A DNA stretch of 64,000 nucleotides from Agrypnia vestita (lineage: Eukaryota; Arthropoda; Insecta; Trichoptera; Phryganeidae), in NCBI GenBank assembly GCA_016648135.1, contig JADDOH010000469.1:62001-126000 (forward strand). The letters run 5' to 3'. Positions 32,913 through 44,469 of the stretch are shown here, one piece after another. Each line of letters opens with the position of its first letter. Positions within the stretch are counted from its first letter, which is position 1. A program made the position numbers and the translations under genes. The notes under the pieces were generated by a model that searched no databases, was not told the origin of the DNA, and worked only from the letters and a program-made list of their open reading frames with translations.

Positions 32913-33505
32913 AATAAATGAACAGTTATTTAAAAATATTTCAGTATACCGAAAACCGGTAATGCCCGCCCTGATAGTGATGACAGTCACCTAGAATATA
33001 TATTTTTTTTATAGAATAATTTCTTTCCTATTTTTTTAAAATAAAGTCCTGTTGCCACGCTCATACGCAATTCTCATGTGTGTGTTCGTCCTACCATGAT
33101 GCAATCCGATTAGCAATACCTATAATGCTGGAAGGTGGCGTGGTATGGTGTGATGTGAGATAACTCACACATGTGTGCAGATGATATTTGTAGCAGTATT
33201 AGTGTTAGCTCCTAAAATAGGACTTCTGGGGTCTCGACGTACTAATTATATGAACGATAAAACAGATATTTTATCTGGTTCCTATCTTTAAATCGCGCCA
33301 CCTTGTAGGTCAAATACAAGGAGATACACTTATACACGCATTTACGTCCCTATACTAATAATGTAATGCTGTTGCAATATGCTGCAATTGATCATTCATA
33401 GCATGTTATAGAATTTATATTATAGATATTGTAGAAGGTGATAAACAGGGTTGCGTTGAAAGAACTGGAATGCAAGAATATAGGAGAAAAATGAACGATT
33501 TTATT
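32913..33505. other. Unassigned stretch
   Basis: No gene or repeat recognised. Confidence 0.3.
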
Positions 33506-33580
33506 GTATTACTAGCTGTAACACGTCAAAAATGATGGTTCTTCTTCATGCTGGTTCCTAACGAATAAATATTTACTTCT
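33506..33580 (+). repeat. 5' fragment of TAGCTG repeat family
   Basis: 'CTAGCTGTAACACGTCA' and 'CTGGTTCCTAACGAATAA' match the beginning of the family; the rest is missing. Confidence 0.55.
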
Positions 33581-33663
33581 TCTTCAAATATAGCAAATTT
33601 ATTTTGTCGTGACATGATTACAATTTATATAAATTAACTTTGTAAACACCAGTTATTTATTGA

Positions 33664-33710
33664 AAAAAATCAACATGTTTCGAAGCCAATGGCTTCTTCG
33701 TCAGGATAAC
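33664..33710 (-). ncRNA. Hammerhead ribozyme, family C, complete core (minus)
   Basis: Minus strand: CTGACGA at 33704-33698, one extra A, 6-bp stem II GAAGCC/GGCTTC with ATT loop (33696-33682), GAAA at 33681-33678, ACATGT helix III, triplet GUU, cut predicted between 33672 and 33671. Helix I is short (ATC/GAT). All conserved core residues are present. Confidence 0.75.
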
Positions 33711-33719
33711 AAAAAAAAA

Positions 33720-34485
33720 ATTAAAAAATCGAAGTATAGATCATAATATTATGTATGGAAAATGATAATATAAAGTACCTACTTACCATGATAATAAATT
33801 TAAAAGATGACTATTTGCAAAAAGGACCTGATTATTTATAACATTCAATTCTTTCCTTCTCATTCCTTCTTCTCTGCCTACCCCTGCAGTGTGGTAGTTA
33901 GTACATAGTACATAGTCAGTTAGTAAATAGGAAATAGACAAACAGACCGTTACAAGTACCTACTTGTTCCCAATACATTTTCTCGTATTATACTACGCCG
34001 TTTGTGTTATTAATTATTTTTATTCGGAATAATCGTACTCATTTACGTAGGTACTTCTTATCTGTGACGTCGACTATAAAATACTCCATCATTTATCAGC
34101 TTAAAAAAGTTGACGTGCATTAAAATTCATATTTTGTTAAATTAATTTTAAACAACCACAAAACATCTCTTAATTAATAAAGAGTGACGTTGACATGCCC
34201 CGAGTCAAAAAATAAAATAAAATTCAAGATTAATTTGCATACATAAGGGTGATTTCCATTTCAAAATACTAAGTATGGCGGTCAATTGGGTTCCATGAAG
34301 ATTGATGCAAGTCTTTTTGGACGTCAAAGTACCATAAAAAATGTTCTCAGGAATCCTCTTTGTGTAGTTTTCTGGGATATTCTGCCGTGTATACCTGACC
34401 AGAGAGGTCAGATACGCACACAAAAAAGCGCACCGCGACCGCATTCAGTCTAATTTGGTTCATTTTTGACAATTCATTACTTCAT
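33720..34485. other. AT-rich stretch with two small repeat fragments
   Basis: 33865-33905 carries 'TTCTCTGCCTACCCCTGCAG', the tip of an SAYPC LINE tail. 34365-34420 carries 'GATATTCTGCCGTGTATAC' and GACC-AGAGA-GGTC, related to the family K foldback at 61183-61415. No gene. Confidence 0.45.
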
Positions 34486-34489
34486 GGCA

Positions 34490-34722
34490 AAGATATATAA
34501 TGCAAGTGTTGATGGCGCCAGAAAGAGAGGGCGACCGCGGAAGACGTGGCATGACCAGATTAACCAGATACTGGAAGATGGTCCCGTTAGAAGCCTCAAC
34601 AACCGGCGAGCTTGCATTCGAAGATGAATGAATGTGGATGAGGCGAGAGTTGTATCTCAGGACTGAAGAGTGTGGATCTCTATCCTCTCTGCATACCCCC
34701 ACGTAGGGGAAACGGCGTGATG

Positions 34723-34755
<33 letters not shown>
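34490..34755 (+). mobile_element. RTE-like LINE 3' end (SAYPC family), copy 4
   Basis: 'GATGGCGCCAGAAAGAGAGG' onwards encodes RGRPRKTWHDQINQ, then decays. Ends with 'GGGGAAACGGCGTGATGG' and a clean (TAAG)n tail at 34724-34755. Confidence 0.8.
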
Positions 34756-36750
34756 CATTACTTCACTACATTAGAGTTGGCATCAGACCTCTATTATGTA
34801 CTAGATATTAGTATTGATTGTCAAAAAAATGAGAAAAAGATTAAGCAATCAATTTTACCAAATCTCTGTCTATTCCATTTGCCTATAATCCTAAAACTAA
34901 GCAGACCGACGATTCTCGACAATTGGGCACGTTATTTCTAAACACGAATGTCCAATATTTACTCAGACAAACAAAAAAATTGCTCAAACGTAAGAAAGAT
35001 CGATCATTTACTGTACTCGTTAATCTTATCACTGTAGTTAAATAAACAGCATATAACTTATTCATAATTTATTGATTTAAGCGTACCGATAAATAGGTAG
35101 GTATTCATATTTTAAACATAGGTATACTGCTCTATAAGGTGGTGCGTTTATACTCTGCCTATCTTTAGATAATATCTATGTGTAACTGTCAAAATGACGT
35201 ATTTCGATAAATATAAGATGCGCGCAAAGGATAATATAATTTTTACTACATAACAATTAATAATAATATTACATCAGTGTAAAACACATTTTCGTAAATT
35301 TTTAATTAATTTAATATGGACACTGTTCTGCAACAATCGCCTCCACTCAAATCGGGATGTATGATGTTAAAATTATTCTGTAAAAATTAATTAAGTAACG
35401 ATTTTAAAAAAAATACAAACGGGCGGGTTGTAAAAAAAACTTTTTGTTTATAAATCCGACTAAAATAACTTATACATACCTAGTTATCATTCATGTATTT
35501 ATGTATCTAAAATAAAATTTAAAAAAATTGTTTCAACCTTTCAACATTGGGGCTATCATGGCAAAATACTAAAACCATCATATTAGCGCTATGATATTAA
35601 GAATTATTGTATTCATATTAATTCTGGTCTATTTTCATTGATTTCATAAAAGGTAATACATATGTAAAAGAGGAAAGCGAAACAATTTTATATTACTACA
35701 CGAGATTAAGTGACGTGGGAGGATCACCAGCATTAAAAAAATGCCGGATCGGGTGGCGAAAGTGCAGGGCCGATTTGGGAGCTATTGCTCATAATGGCCT
35801 TGGGTGTGTGGTGGGTCTCTCTTCACTATATGTACAATTGTATATAAATACGACACGGCTATCCTCTTTATTAAAATGTCATTAGTGTTGGAACAAAATT
35901 GTTTCTTAGGATCGGGCCGAAATACAAACACCTACTTAATTTCTTTAAATTATAAAGTTGTTCCTTTCAATAGTTTTTATATAAATACAAGTCGTTGAAT
36001 GTAAAATATATAGTTAGATTGAAATTTCGCCCTCATAGGTAAAACAAGCCACATAAAAAATAAATAAGAAGAACTAAAAATATGAGTGTTTTATTATCTT
36101 ATGCAACAGTTTATCTAAGATCACATTCCTATTTTGATAATAAATTAGATATATTTTCAAAATTAAAAATATATCTAAACCTACCATCTAAACTTCTCCT
36201 ACTATATGTATGATCTTTAAATGCCGATATTAAGGATAACCAGCACTAGTATGACAAGAGGATAATTTCATTGTTTATTATTCTGTCATTAATGTTGCCC
36301 ATTAAATAATTTTGGGGTTAGACCGTACACATAAATAATATTTATTTGGAAATATTACAAGTAGGTGCCACACTAACATCAGGCCTAATTGACCTTTTAT
36401 TACGTAAAAAATATGTAAATTAATTAGCCCCCTCCATTGGTTAAATAAAGAGTGATGGCACATCAGAATAAGTACTTCAAAAACCCATGAACTGAAGGGG
36501 TAATATTTGGTTGCATACCCTACATTATCTGGGAATTTTTTTAACTTTATAAACAGGCTTTCTCAAACAAAATGATTGCGTTTTAAATACCTTTATTTAA
36601 GTGCATGGATTATATTGTAAAAGTCCAAATTTATAAAATATAGGTACCTAACTAGGTATATCATTTAATAATACAATAAAAAATATATATGTACTTTAAA
36701 CACATATTTATCATGGTAAAACAAATTGGCAAATAACATCAGAAATGATT
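34756..36750. other. Two kilobases without recognisable gene
   Basis: Mostly AT-rich. Short frames (34883-35065 minus, 35804-35998 plus) lack motifs. A GC-richer patch at 35700-35820 has no clear identity. Confidence 0.35.
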
Positions 36751-36753
36751 TTG

Positions 36754-36945
36754 AGTAGCTTGTTGGTGTAGTGGTCATGACGATCGCCTAGTGATCTAGC
36801 GATCAGTGGTTCGAGCCCCATTCCAGGACACCAGCAGGTTAGTCCTATTGTCATAGGACAGGCTTTTGGCTTAGTTTGAGAATAGTAAGAATATTGATGC
36901 GACACGTATTCCGTGTTCACATCTCTAATTAAAAAAAAGGTTTTA
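36754..36945 (+). mobile_element. tRNA-derived SINE, copy 2
   Basis: Head 'GCTTGTTGGTGTAGTGGTC' (A box) and B box GGTTCGAGCCCC, body 'GGACAGGCTTTTGGCTTAG' and end 'CGTGTTCACATCTCTAATT' plus an A-rich tail. Same family as 22440-22615. Probably transcribed from the internal pol III promoter when active. Confidence 0.75.
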
Positions 36946-37776
36946 TCTTAATAAAATTAGTAGGATATTTTTTTTGAAGTGGAGAAAGTGTTAAGATTAA
37001 AGCAATTAAGACTTTGTTTTTCTGAAATGAGTCGGTCCATAATAAACTTTATTCACCTAAACGTACCTAATACTAGCACAGCTCAATATCATTAAATCTA
37101 TCAGGAGTAGGTTTCATTTTATAATTCTCTTCGCAATGAAAGGAAGAAGGTAAAAAATTATAGGAATTTCAAAACTAAATTGAAAAATCTACTAAAAAAG
37201 TCAATCACAACGCTATGAAAAAAATCTTGAAAAAAAATCTACCTAAGTATATATATTTTTAAATGTTATTACAATACCTTTTTAATTTTAATGACTTAAT
37301 CTAATGTTAGGTACATTTTATTTTTCATACATTTCACTATTCTAATATAATGATACTAATGATTACATTAATAATATATGTAGATATATTATTTAAATCC
37401 TCTTTTAAAGATGGGTAAGCGTTAATATACTCATTTTGGTATTCAAATATAAGATATGTTATTAACACACTTATGTACAATGTAATTAAATAAATATAAA
37501 AAATGAATAGATACACCGAGCATTCCCATCAGATATCCCGTATTATGAGAGAAATAAATTTTGAAAAATTATAGATACAAATTCTGCAATAGCCTGTATT
37601 GATGCGCGCAAATTTCGAGATTTTCATTCATAAATGTTGGAGAACAATTTGTTTTAATACCTTCGGAAGCATGGTACATGATGGTACGCCCTGGAATAAG
37701 AGAATGGATGGGACGAAATCAAAACTCGCCCGTATGATGAACAAAGTACGTTTTAATTCAAACTAGATCTCTCATT
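36946..37776. other. Unassigned AT-rich stretch
   Basis: No gene or repeat recognised. Confidence 0.3.
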
Positions 37777-37780
37777 TTAA

Positions 37781-38446
37781 GGGGGGGGTAAGGTTTTTAA
37801 TTTTTTTTTGCATTTTATTTTTAATTTTTTAAATGAATGTATAACATCGCAAGAACATTGTGTCAAAATTTCAAGTCAATCGGAGCAAAATTGACGAAAT
37901 TGTGAACATTTGAGCGATATCATACTGATTTTCTATACCTGCTCGGGCAGCTAAGAGACGCGCTCACCTGAGGACTACCGGACGTGCTATTGTATTAGAA
38001 GAGTTTTGCTTAGACAAGGACAAAAAGATGCTGATGACTAAAGCTCATTGCTGTGTGAACATGGCATCGACGATTATGTGTAAGTATAAAATAAGTGTTG
38101 AGTTTTATTTTGAATTTTACAGTGTGCAAAGCTTTAAAACGTTTTCCCCACATCTCATCTTTTCAAAGTCGGTGTCCATCATAACTTCAAAACTACTGCA
38201 CCGATCCTTTTGAAATTTTGAACACTATTTCTGTACATAATTTACGAGGTAACGCTGTCGAGACACGTTCGAATAATTGCTGCCATTGCCGTATTTTTTA
38301 ATATTTCGTCTTGAAAATTTTACACAATATTCTTCAAATGTCATACTTTAATGTGCCATTAGTTTTAATAAAGAGATTTTGACTGTGTTTTCACAAAAAA
38401 TTCACAAAAACATGCCTTTTTTGTACGAATTAACCTTACCCCCCCC
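37781..38446. mobile_element. 666-bp element with TTAA duplication and G8 termini
   Basis: Termini GGGGGGGGTAAGGTT and AACCTTACCCCCCCC are perfect inverted repeats (15 bp) between TTAA at 37777-37780 and 38447-38450. TTAA duplication suggests piggyBac-type insertion, but the ends are not the usual CCC type. The interior includes 'AACTACTGCACCGATC' and no transposase. Confidence 0.8.
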
Positions 38447-38450
38447 TTAA

Positions 38451-38868
38451 TGACGCCTTGGGGCTGATTCTGTTGATATTCTGGTGTGGTGGATATTAGT
38501 GTTATGCTACAACCACAAATTACGTATTCAAATGATTACCCATAAAACATAGTTTTCATTATAAATCCCTAACATGGTAGGTCTCGATTTCTATTTTATT
38601 GTACTTTTGTTTTCTAGACTAATAGATTCATTTGTATCACATTGGTACTAAATTAAATTTAAGATAATCATTTAAAGAATTTCTTCAGTATTTGCATTAT
38701 TGTATTAATTATTATCACAGGCATTAGAAGTTTTTACAGAATAACAACCAGCTTGTGTTTTGTAACAATTTTAAATAAATAAATAAATTCTAAGGCGTCC
38801 ATGATTTAAATAATTTTAGAATAATCTTCCATGATTTAAACGTGTATTGAAGTATTTTTATAGGATGG
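38451..38868. other. Unassigned stretch
   Basis: AT-rich; ends with AAATAAATAAATAAAT near 38773, possibly a LINE tail. Confidence 0.3.
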
Positions 38869-38871
38869 CCC

Positions 38872-39010
38872 AGGGCTTACGACCTGTATGAGCTGGTTTA
38901 AGTGATCACTCTACACAACGCAACGTTCACCAATACCATCGTTACAACATCCACACATTATATATTTTTTGAAAGTTGTATAATATATATTCCAAATCTG
39001 AAAACCTTTC
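38872..39010 (+). repeat. Repeat family 'GGGCTTAYGACCTGTATGAG', copy
   Basis: 'GGCCCAGGGCTTACGACC', 'TTTAAGTGATCACTCTACAC' and 'TTGAAAGTTGTATAA' match 42665-42800. Boundaries unclear, non-coding. Confidence 0.55.
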
Positions 39011-39174
39011 ATATATTTGAAAGGACTATGCTAGGGACATCTGCAGTCCATCTCATGAAGTAGTATACATTGATTTCGAAGCTGGTAATAATACCTCTAT
39101 ATTTGAATATTGATCTAAGTTTTTAAAGCATGTTAATTACTTTTTTACGCAACTCTTTTTCATATCCTAAATTA

Positions 39175-39365
39175 TAGTCCGTCCATCTGTCCCCGTAGCT
39201 TCATGTAACGTCCGTAACTCCTTTATAGATTTTTTTTCGTTTTTTTTTATGAATTTTTTTAACGATTTTTTTTTGGGATTTTTTTAAATACGTTTAGTAA
39301 ATACTTATTTCTTAGGAAACAATATGTAAAAGTACCGTCATTTTTGACGGGTTACTGCTAGTTTT
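39175..39365 (-). mobile_element. TAGCTGTAACCCGTCA repeat family, inverted copy
   Basis: On plus it reads 'GTCCGTCCATCTGTCCCC', AT-rich, then 'CCGTCATTTTTGACGGG' and TTACTGCTAG. Complete at both ends, about 190 bp. Confidence 0.7.
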
Positions 39366-40315
39366 GTATTAACGTGTATACACGCACGTGACTATTTACG
39401 TTAAAATAAATAAATAACTTCAATTTCATTAAATGTTTGATTATTAAAAACTATTGAACTAGTATTTTTGTTAATCCTTAGTTATGTATTTATATGCAAG
39501 GTTGTACCCCGACTTACGTGATTTCGAACTAAGCGACCGTATATCCCACCCAATTCGTAACTTCGGGGAATGACAATCCAGGCTAATGAATTGAATTGCC
39601 GTAAGGGATTACCATTATGGGACCGTGTGAGAATTAATGAAATCGTTATTTATACAGATATATAATTAAGGTGGCTTGGACACGTCTTGCGAGTGCCAGA
39701 GAAACAAATATCAAGAAGTACCTTCTTGGCAATTCCATAGGACGGCTGGTGGCCCCAGAGTAGGATGAGATAAAAAAAAACATCACCCTTGATGGTATAT
39801 TGGACCTTGATTGTTCAGCAAAGCAGAAAGGGCGCAAGACAGGGGAAGATGGAACCACCCTGTTGGTCAGTTTCGTAATATTCGAATTCAAAATGTACAT
39901 GTTTCATTTATCAGGTACATTTTATTATTGCGTGCATACATATTACAAATCTTGCAGATATTTTTCAGATATGTAAGTGAATCATATATAAAATAATGTC
40001 ATTAATCATGCAAAAAAAACGTTTTTTTTACTGATACAAACTAATCTGGGAGCACCACCATCAACTCCACTGTGATCTAGAACTCCTTATTCACATCCTT
40101 AAAAAGTGTTTTATATTGCACGCAACGTGTTTTCCTTTAATTTTTGAGGCAACTGCTACAATGCTAGCTTCAATATCTGCAGAACGTGAAACACACAACG
40201 CTTCTTGCTAAAATTTAACATGAGCTAGTTTGAAGAGTAACACTTGACAAATGAATAATGGCGCCATCTCATATAAATTTAGTATAAACATATTACGTAG
40301 TTCACGGTTATACAT
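39366..40315. other. Unassigned stretch
   Basis: The minus frame 39646-39900 decodes weakly like a LINE tail on the plus strand ('LRWLGHVLRVPEKQI' at about 39667-39710), suggesting a decayed retroelement. Otherwise nothing. Confidence 0.35.
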
Positions 40316-40422
40316 ATTTCCATTTAAGAAAGACAATCGAATTAGTATGTAGGCGGTGCGTACGACGCACATTGTTTCGTTGTGTTGGTGTATACACAAA
40401 ATACACGAAAAACACCAACACT

Positions 40423-40700
40423 ACACTAGAATGGCTCAAAACTATCACACAACACACGCCAAAACAAAAACAGGACAATCCCGACTAATTTGCAACGGAT
40501 TAAAGCTATACAATGACCTGCCACAACAGACCAAACAACTGACCACTGACAAATTCAAAACAGATGTGACAAAAATGCTAAAACTCGGCCAACTATAAAA
40601 AAATGACTTTGTATCTAAATTATATTATTATTATTTCTTATATTGAATTATGTAAAAATGTTATCCATAAACCTTTTAGGTTTCCATTATATTTTAAATT
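40423..40700 (+). mobile_element. LINE 3' end inside long-TIR element
   Basis: The frame contains 'TGQSRLICNGLKLYNDLPQQ' and 'DKFKTDVTKMLKLGQL', a non-LTR retrotransposon C-terminal tail (compare '.LYN.LP....' in other LINEs), followed by an AT-rich 3' end. Truncated. Confidence 0.55.
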
Positions 40701-40721
40701 TAAAAAAAAATAAACACCAAG

Positions 40722-40856
40722 CGCGGATCCAGCTTTGGCGCCAGGGGGGGTCACTTAGTCGTGGTCAAGTCACAAGAAGTTATAATTTAGGGCTGGACCC
40801 AGCCCAGGGGGGGATCATGACCCCCATGACCCCCCCCCCCCCTTGATCCGCCCTTG
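40722..40856. mobile_element. hAT-like MITE with GCGGATC ends
   Basis: Ends CGCGGATCCAGC and CTTGATCCGCCC are inverted; the interior has C and G homopolymer tracts. The flanking AAACACCA on both sides is an 8-bp-type target duplication as in hAT elements. Confidence 0.65.
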
Positions 40857-40950
40857 ATAAACACCAACACAACGAAAACAATATGCGTCGTATGCTTCTC
40901 TTACACATACTAATTCGATTGTCTTTCTCAAATGGAAAGATGTTTGCATA

Positions 40951-41264
40951 CTATTTGAGAAAAATATAATTCACGTATTTGTCTTCTGTCAGGATTTGAT
41001 AAAAGCTCTACTATAATAATTTTTCCTCTGCGGGAAAGATTCGTTACGAGAAGTGCATCCGTAGATTAAAAAATAATATCTTAATAGGATGCAAAGATTA
41101 GCAGAAGAATTTCATAAACAATTAAAAGAATAGAATTATCTTTGCATTGTTCTCGAGATAAGTCTCAAGAAAAACAACATTTTTCAAAATCATTCTACAA
41201 AATCAAAACAATATTAAAACAATGCAGAAAAAAGAAGTCGCAACAATAATAGGTGACTCAAGCT
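40951..41264. other. Unassigned stretch
   Basis: No gene or repeat recognised. Confidence 0.3.
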
Positions 41265-41633
41265 TCTTGTACGATTTCTAGACGATTGTAGAAATTTCGG
41301 GGGAGTCGTCTTCAGTAAATATTAAATAAAAATATACTTTACAGTTCGGGTGAAATGTCGACAGTTGCACAGATAAAAAGCGACGTCAAAGTTTGCATTT
41401 TTACACAAAAACCTTACAAAAATATATATTTTCAAATTGAAGAACTTTTAATAATTTTATTTGACTTTTATCAAAGCAAATAGAATTTTTAATATTCCAT
41501 ATAAGTTACTCTAGTGACAGTGCAACGCTTTATAAAAAATAAGTAAAATTGAAAAAAATGCAACTTTGATGTCGCTTATCTCCGTACCTGACTGAAGAAG
41601 ACTCCCACGAAGTTTTCGCTACTAGATACGAGA
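41265..41633. mobile_element. Long hairpin element, second subfamily
   Basis: The right end 'CGAAGTTTTCGCTACTAG' followed by GATACGAGACAC and the left 'GGGGGAGTCGTCTTCAG' are inverted and partly decayed. The interior (CTTTGATGTCGC, AAGTTACTCTAGTGACAG) matches the other hairpin copies. Confidence 0.6.
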
Positions 41634-41935
41634 CACCTTTACATTATTAATTTGATTTTGTTAACGAACACACTTCGTAAACGCGATCGCGTGACATGTA
41701 ACGTTAGCCTTATGACGTCACAACGAAATCTTCGAAGCCTTTTCGAAACAATGAGTTAGTTGCTCACATATCAGTTTGGTGCACTGGGCATGACTTAGAT
41801 TAAGCTGCTTGTGTCGATTCTGTGAAAATACGATGCACACTATGTTCTACAGGGTGTGTCCACCTGAATGAAACATTTTTGGCGAGGCGTATTGTTGAAA
41901 AAGTACACTTGTATGAGTACCTACAGTTAGTTTCC
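41634..41935. other. Unassigned stretch
   Basis: Contains one 'ACAGGGTGTGTCCACC' at 41849, an end motif similar to the hairpin family, but no partner. Confidence 0.35.
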
Positions 41936-41937
41936 GT

Positions 41938-42420
41938 TTTAGAAAAATGTTAACATCATCATCATCCTCATCCTCTTGTAGGGTCGAGGGCCCAAAGACT
42001 TAACAAGGTGCTTATCTTGCGCTACTTCTGCACGAGTCAACCAGTTTAGACCAATTCTGTTTTCATACACATTTTTCTGTTGCCTCTCCCAGCTCAATCT
42101 GGGGCGACGATTCTTCGTGGTATTCGTTCCTCTGGCATTCTTAGCACATGTCCAAGCCACCTAATTTGTGATTTTTCTATGTGTAGGAGTAGGGGTTCCA
42201 TGCCGAGTGCGTACCTTATGTCGGCACTTCTCACTCTGTCCATCAGTGTGACTCCCGCTACCCCCCTCAGAAAACTCATCCCGGCAGCCTGGACCCTTGC
42301 TCTCACTCTCTCCGTCAGGATCCAAATTTGATGGCCATATATTAGGGTGGGCCTGTACACAGATTTGAAAACAGTCAGTTTTGTCTTGACACCAAGCTCG
42401 GATTTGCTTATCACCGCACT
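41938..42420 (-). mobile_element. LINE 3' end (LGHVLRMPEER family)
   Basis: The minus frame 42094-42414 contains 'KSVYRPTLIYGHQIW', 'RVAGVTLMDRVRSADIR' in a near-identical form and 'SQIRWLGHVLRMPEERIPRR'. A frameshift leads to 'GLNWLTRAEVAQDKHLV' ending in an (ATG)n-type tail at 41940-41975. It is the C-terminal tail of an RTE-like non-LTR retrotransposon, different from the SAYPC family. Confidence 0.75.
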
Positions 42421-42660
42421 ATACAGAGAACGTAAAATGGCTGCAGGTCCATACTTCCATCTATTTCACTTTCCTGCCTCCAGTCGTTAGAAAATTCCAC
42501 CCCAAGGTATTTGAATGTTGACATTATTTAACAATATTTTATACGCATATTCCGAGAACACAATTACTGGATTTTGTCCACAGAGGTATAATTATTAATT
42601 AGTATAAATTATAGAAGTCTCACAGCGACGAAGCTATTTATATGGGAAACATATATGTAA
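42421..42660. other. LINE-flanking stretch
   Basis: 42421-42510 may continue the same LINE upstream; the rest is AT-rich with no recognisable content. Confidence 0.3.
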
Positions 42661-42664
42661 GACT

Positions 42665-42835
42665 TTAGTGGATGGCCCAGGGCTTATGATCTATATGAGC
42701 TGGCTTAAGTGATCACTTTACACAAACGCTCATTAACTCCACCGTAAGAGTATCCACACATAATCAGTTTTTGAAAGTTTTATGTTCCAAATCTGTATTC
42801 TTTCTAATATTTGAAAGCTAGAGACATCTATGGTC
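42665..42835 (+). repeat. Repeat family 'GGGCTTAYGACCTGTATGAG', copy
   Basis: 'GGCCCAGGGCTTATGATC' and 'GCTTAAGTGATCACTTTACA' match 38872. Shared 'TTGAAAGTTT' and 'CCAAATCTG' blocks extend it. Non-coding. Confidence 0.55.
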
Positions 42836-42837
42836 CT

Positions 42838-43170
42838 TCCCATGACATAACTAACTAAACGCCGTATTCCTCTATCTTGGCACACCACTTTTACTTTGGC
42901 TACATTCATACATCTTCTTATACGAGTTCTACGGTTGTTGAGGCTTTTAACAGGGCCATCCTCAAATACTTGTAGTATCTGATCGTGCCAGGTCTTTCGC
43001 GGAAGCCCTCTGTTCCTGTTGCCTTCAACACTCGCCTCATATATTTTCTTAACCATTATTCCCTCGTTCATACGTTCCACATGACCAATCCATCTCAGCA
43101 CTCCTCTCTTTATTCCATCTACCACACTACACCCAGCATTACATTCACTTCTACTTTGAGCCATGACATT
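42838..43170 (-). mobile_element. RTE-like LINE 3' end (SAYPC family), copy 5
   Basis: The minus frame contains 'RSECNAGCSVVDGIKRG', 'LRWIGHVERMNEGIM' and 'RGLPRKTWHDQILQVFED'. The SAYPC end and the short tail are lost; the copy is 5'-truncated at 'SRSECNAG'. Confidence 0.8.
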
Positions 43171-43243
43171 AATATATAATAATGTAAAATAATGCAAAAT
43201 GTGAAATATTTAGTATTTACAGTGCATTGGAATGCAATATATT

Positions 43244-43335
43244 GGTGTCTCATAGCTAGTAGCAAAAACTTTACAGTTAAATGAACGCATTGCATTAATA
43301 CATTGAATATATGCAGGTTTCTAGAGCAGGCAGAA
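43244..43335. mobile_element. Terminal fragment of long hairpin element, second subfamily
   Basis: 'GGTGTCTCATAGCTAGTAGC' and AAAAACTTTACAG match the ends at 31283 and 59577. Solo end. Confidence 0.5.
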
Positions 43336-43750
43336 GACATTTGTAACTGTGATATTCGGGTTAGTGCGTAAGAACTTATGTATTGTTTTTTTTTTATATA
43401 ATTTGTACCTAGTATTCTTTTAGTGTCTCAGTTAAATAAAATAAAATAAATTTATCATTCTTCAATTAACGTTGATATTTTTGTATGAGTAAACAAACCT
43501 AAATTACGACACATTCGCATACATTTCACTATTGCTATATTCCTATATTTCGCTACCTATCTTTATTTGACGATTACGGTATTTTTCGAATGAGGAAACA
43601 AATTCACAGTCATGATAATGCGTTTATGGATTAAACAAATACTCGAAGAACACACACCTTTTGTGGTGATAAAAAATGGGTCAATCAATGATAAATAAGA
43701 TGACGCAATATTCGATTATTGCGACATGTTTAAAAAATTATTTAAACTAT
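43336..43750. other. Unassigned stretch
   Basis: No gene or repeat recognised. Confidence 0.3.
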
Positions 43751-43751
43751 A

Positions 43752-43980
43752 TTAATCTTCTTCTTCTCTTCTTCCTTGCACTGTCCCCCAACTCATTGCC
43801 TAGGTAGGTTGTTGTAGGCTTTTCGTTCTCAGGCTATATCTTCTCTATTCTCTGTAATATTTTGGAACATCCTTTGGAGTCATCCAGGAGCTCTTTGGTC
43901 TTCCTCTGGATGACTGTCGATGTAGCTCCAGACATTGCCTGCTTCACTGTGTGGTCCGGATTTAAAGTAAATTTTGGTTA
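43752..43980 (-). mobile_element. LINE 3' fragment with GAAGAAG tail
   Basis: The plus strand begins CTTCTTCTTCTCTTCTTCC, the inverted tail of an RTE-type LINE, followed by 'CTTTGGTCTTCCTCTGG' (complement of an RRPR-type motif). Confidence 0.4.
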
Positions 43981-44109
43981 TGTATTAAATAATGTAAATT
44001 TGATTTAAATTAATTTAGATTAAATTTAAATCTTAAAACTACTATTAATGATGTTAAAAAAGATTTTCATTACTTTCTAATTTTCCTTTTCAAAAACTTT
44101 GGTGCATTA

Positions 44110-44197
44110 CTATATTAGAATTTAAGACGCTAAATATGTAAGTTTACATATAATAGGTTGTATGTAAACTTACACATTTAGCGTCTTATATATATTA
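44110..44197. repeat. Short palindromic element
   Basis: AAGACGCTAAATATGTAAG (44125) and its near-perfect complement at 44165-44192 enclose an ATAATAGGTTGT centre. About 27-bp arms, no HHR motif. May be a miniature foldback or a cruciform-forming site. Confidence 0.6.
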
Positions 44198-44469
44198 CAT
44201 ATAACAGGTTTGAACTGAACTGAGTCGCCTGTTACTGTCGAGCTAAGTAGACCTGTAATTTGACATCTAGCGCTATATATCATCCGCTATAGACTAAAAA
44301 ACTACTGGACCGATTTACGCGCAGTTTTTTGCAAAATAATCCTCATTGTCCGCGGACGTTACTGTGTGTCAATACAATCCTACACGCGTTACCGATAAAC
44401 TAAATTTTGCATAGACACTCTTTAGAACCCTGCGCAAAATATAGGCAGCGTTCAAATGAAAAAGCAAAA

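Larger units (their letters stand above)
40318..40950. mobile_element. Long-TIR element holding a LINE tail and a hAT-like MITE
   Basis: About 75-bp arms, AAGACAATCGAATTAGTATG at 40332 and its complement near 40905-40925, are inverted. Between them lies a LINE C-terminus (40423-40600) and an inserted hAT-like MITE (40725-40856). The element type is unknown. Confidence 0.6.
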
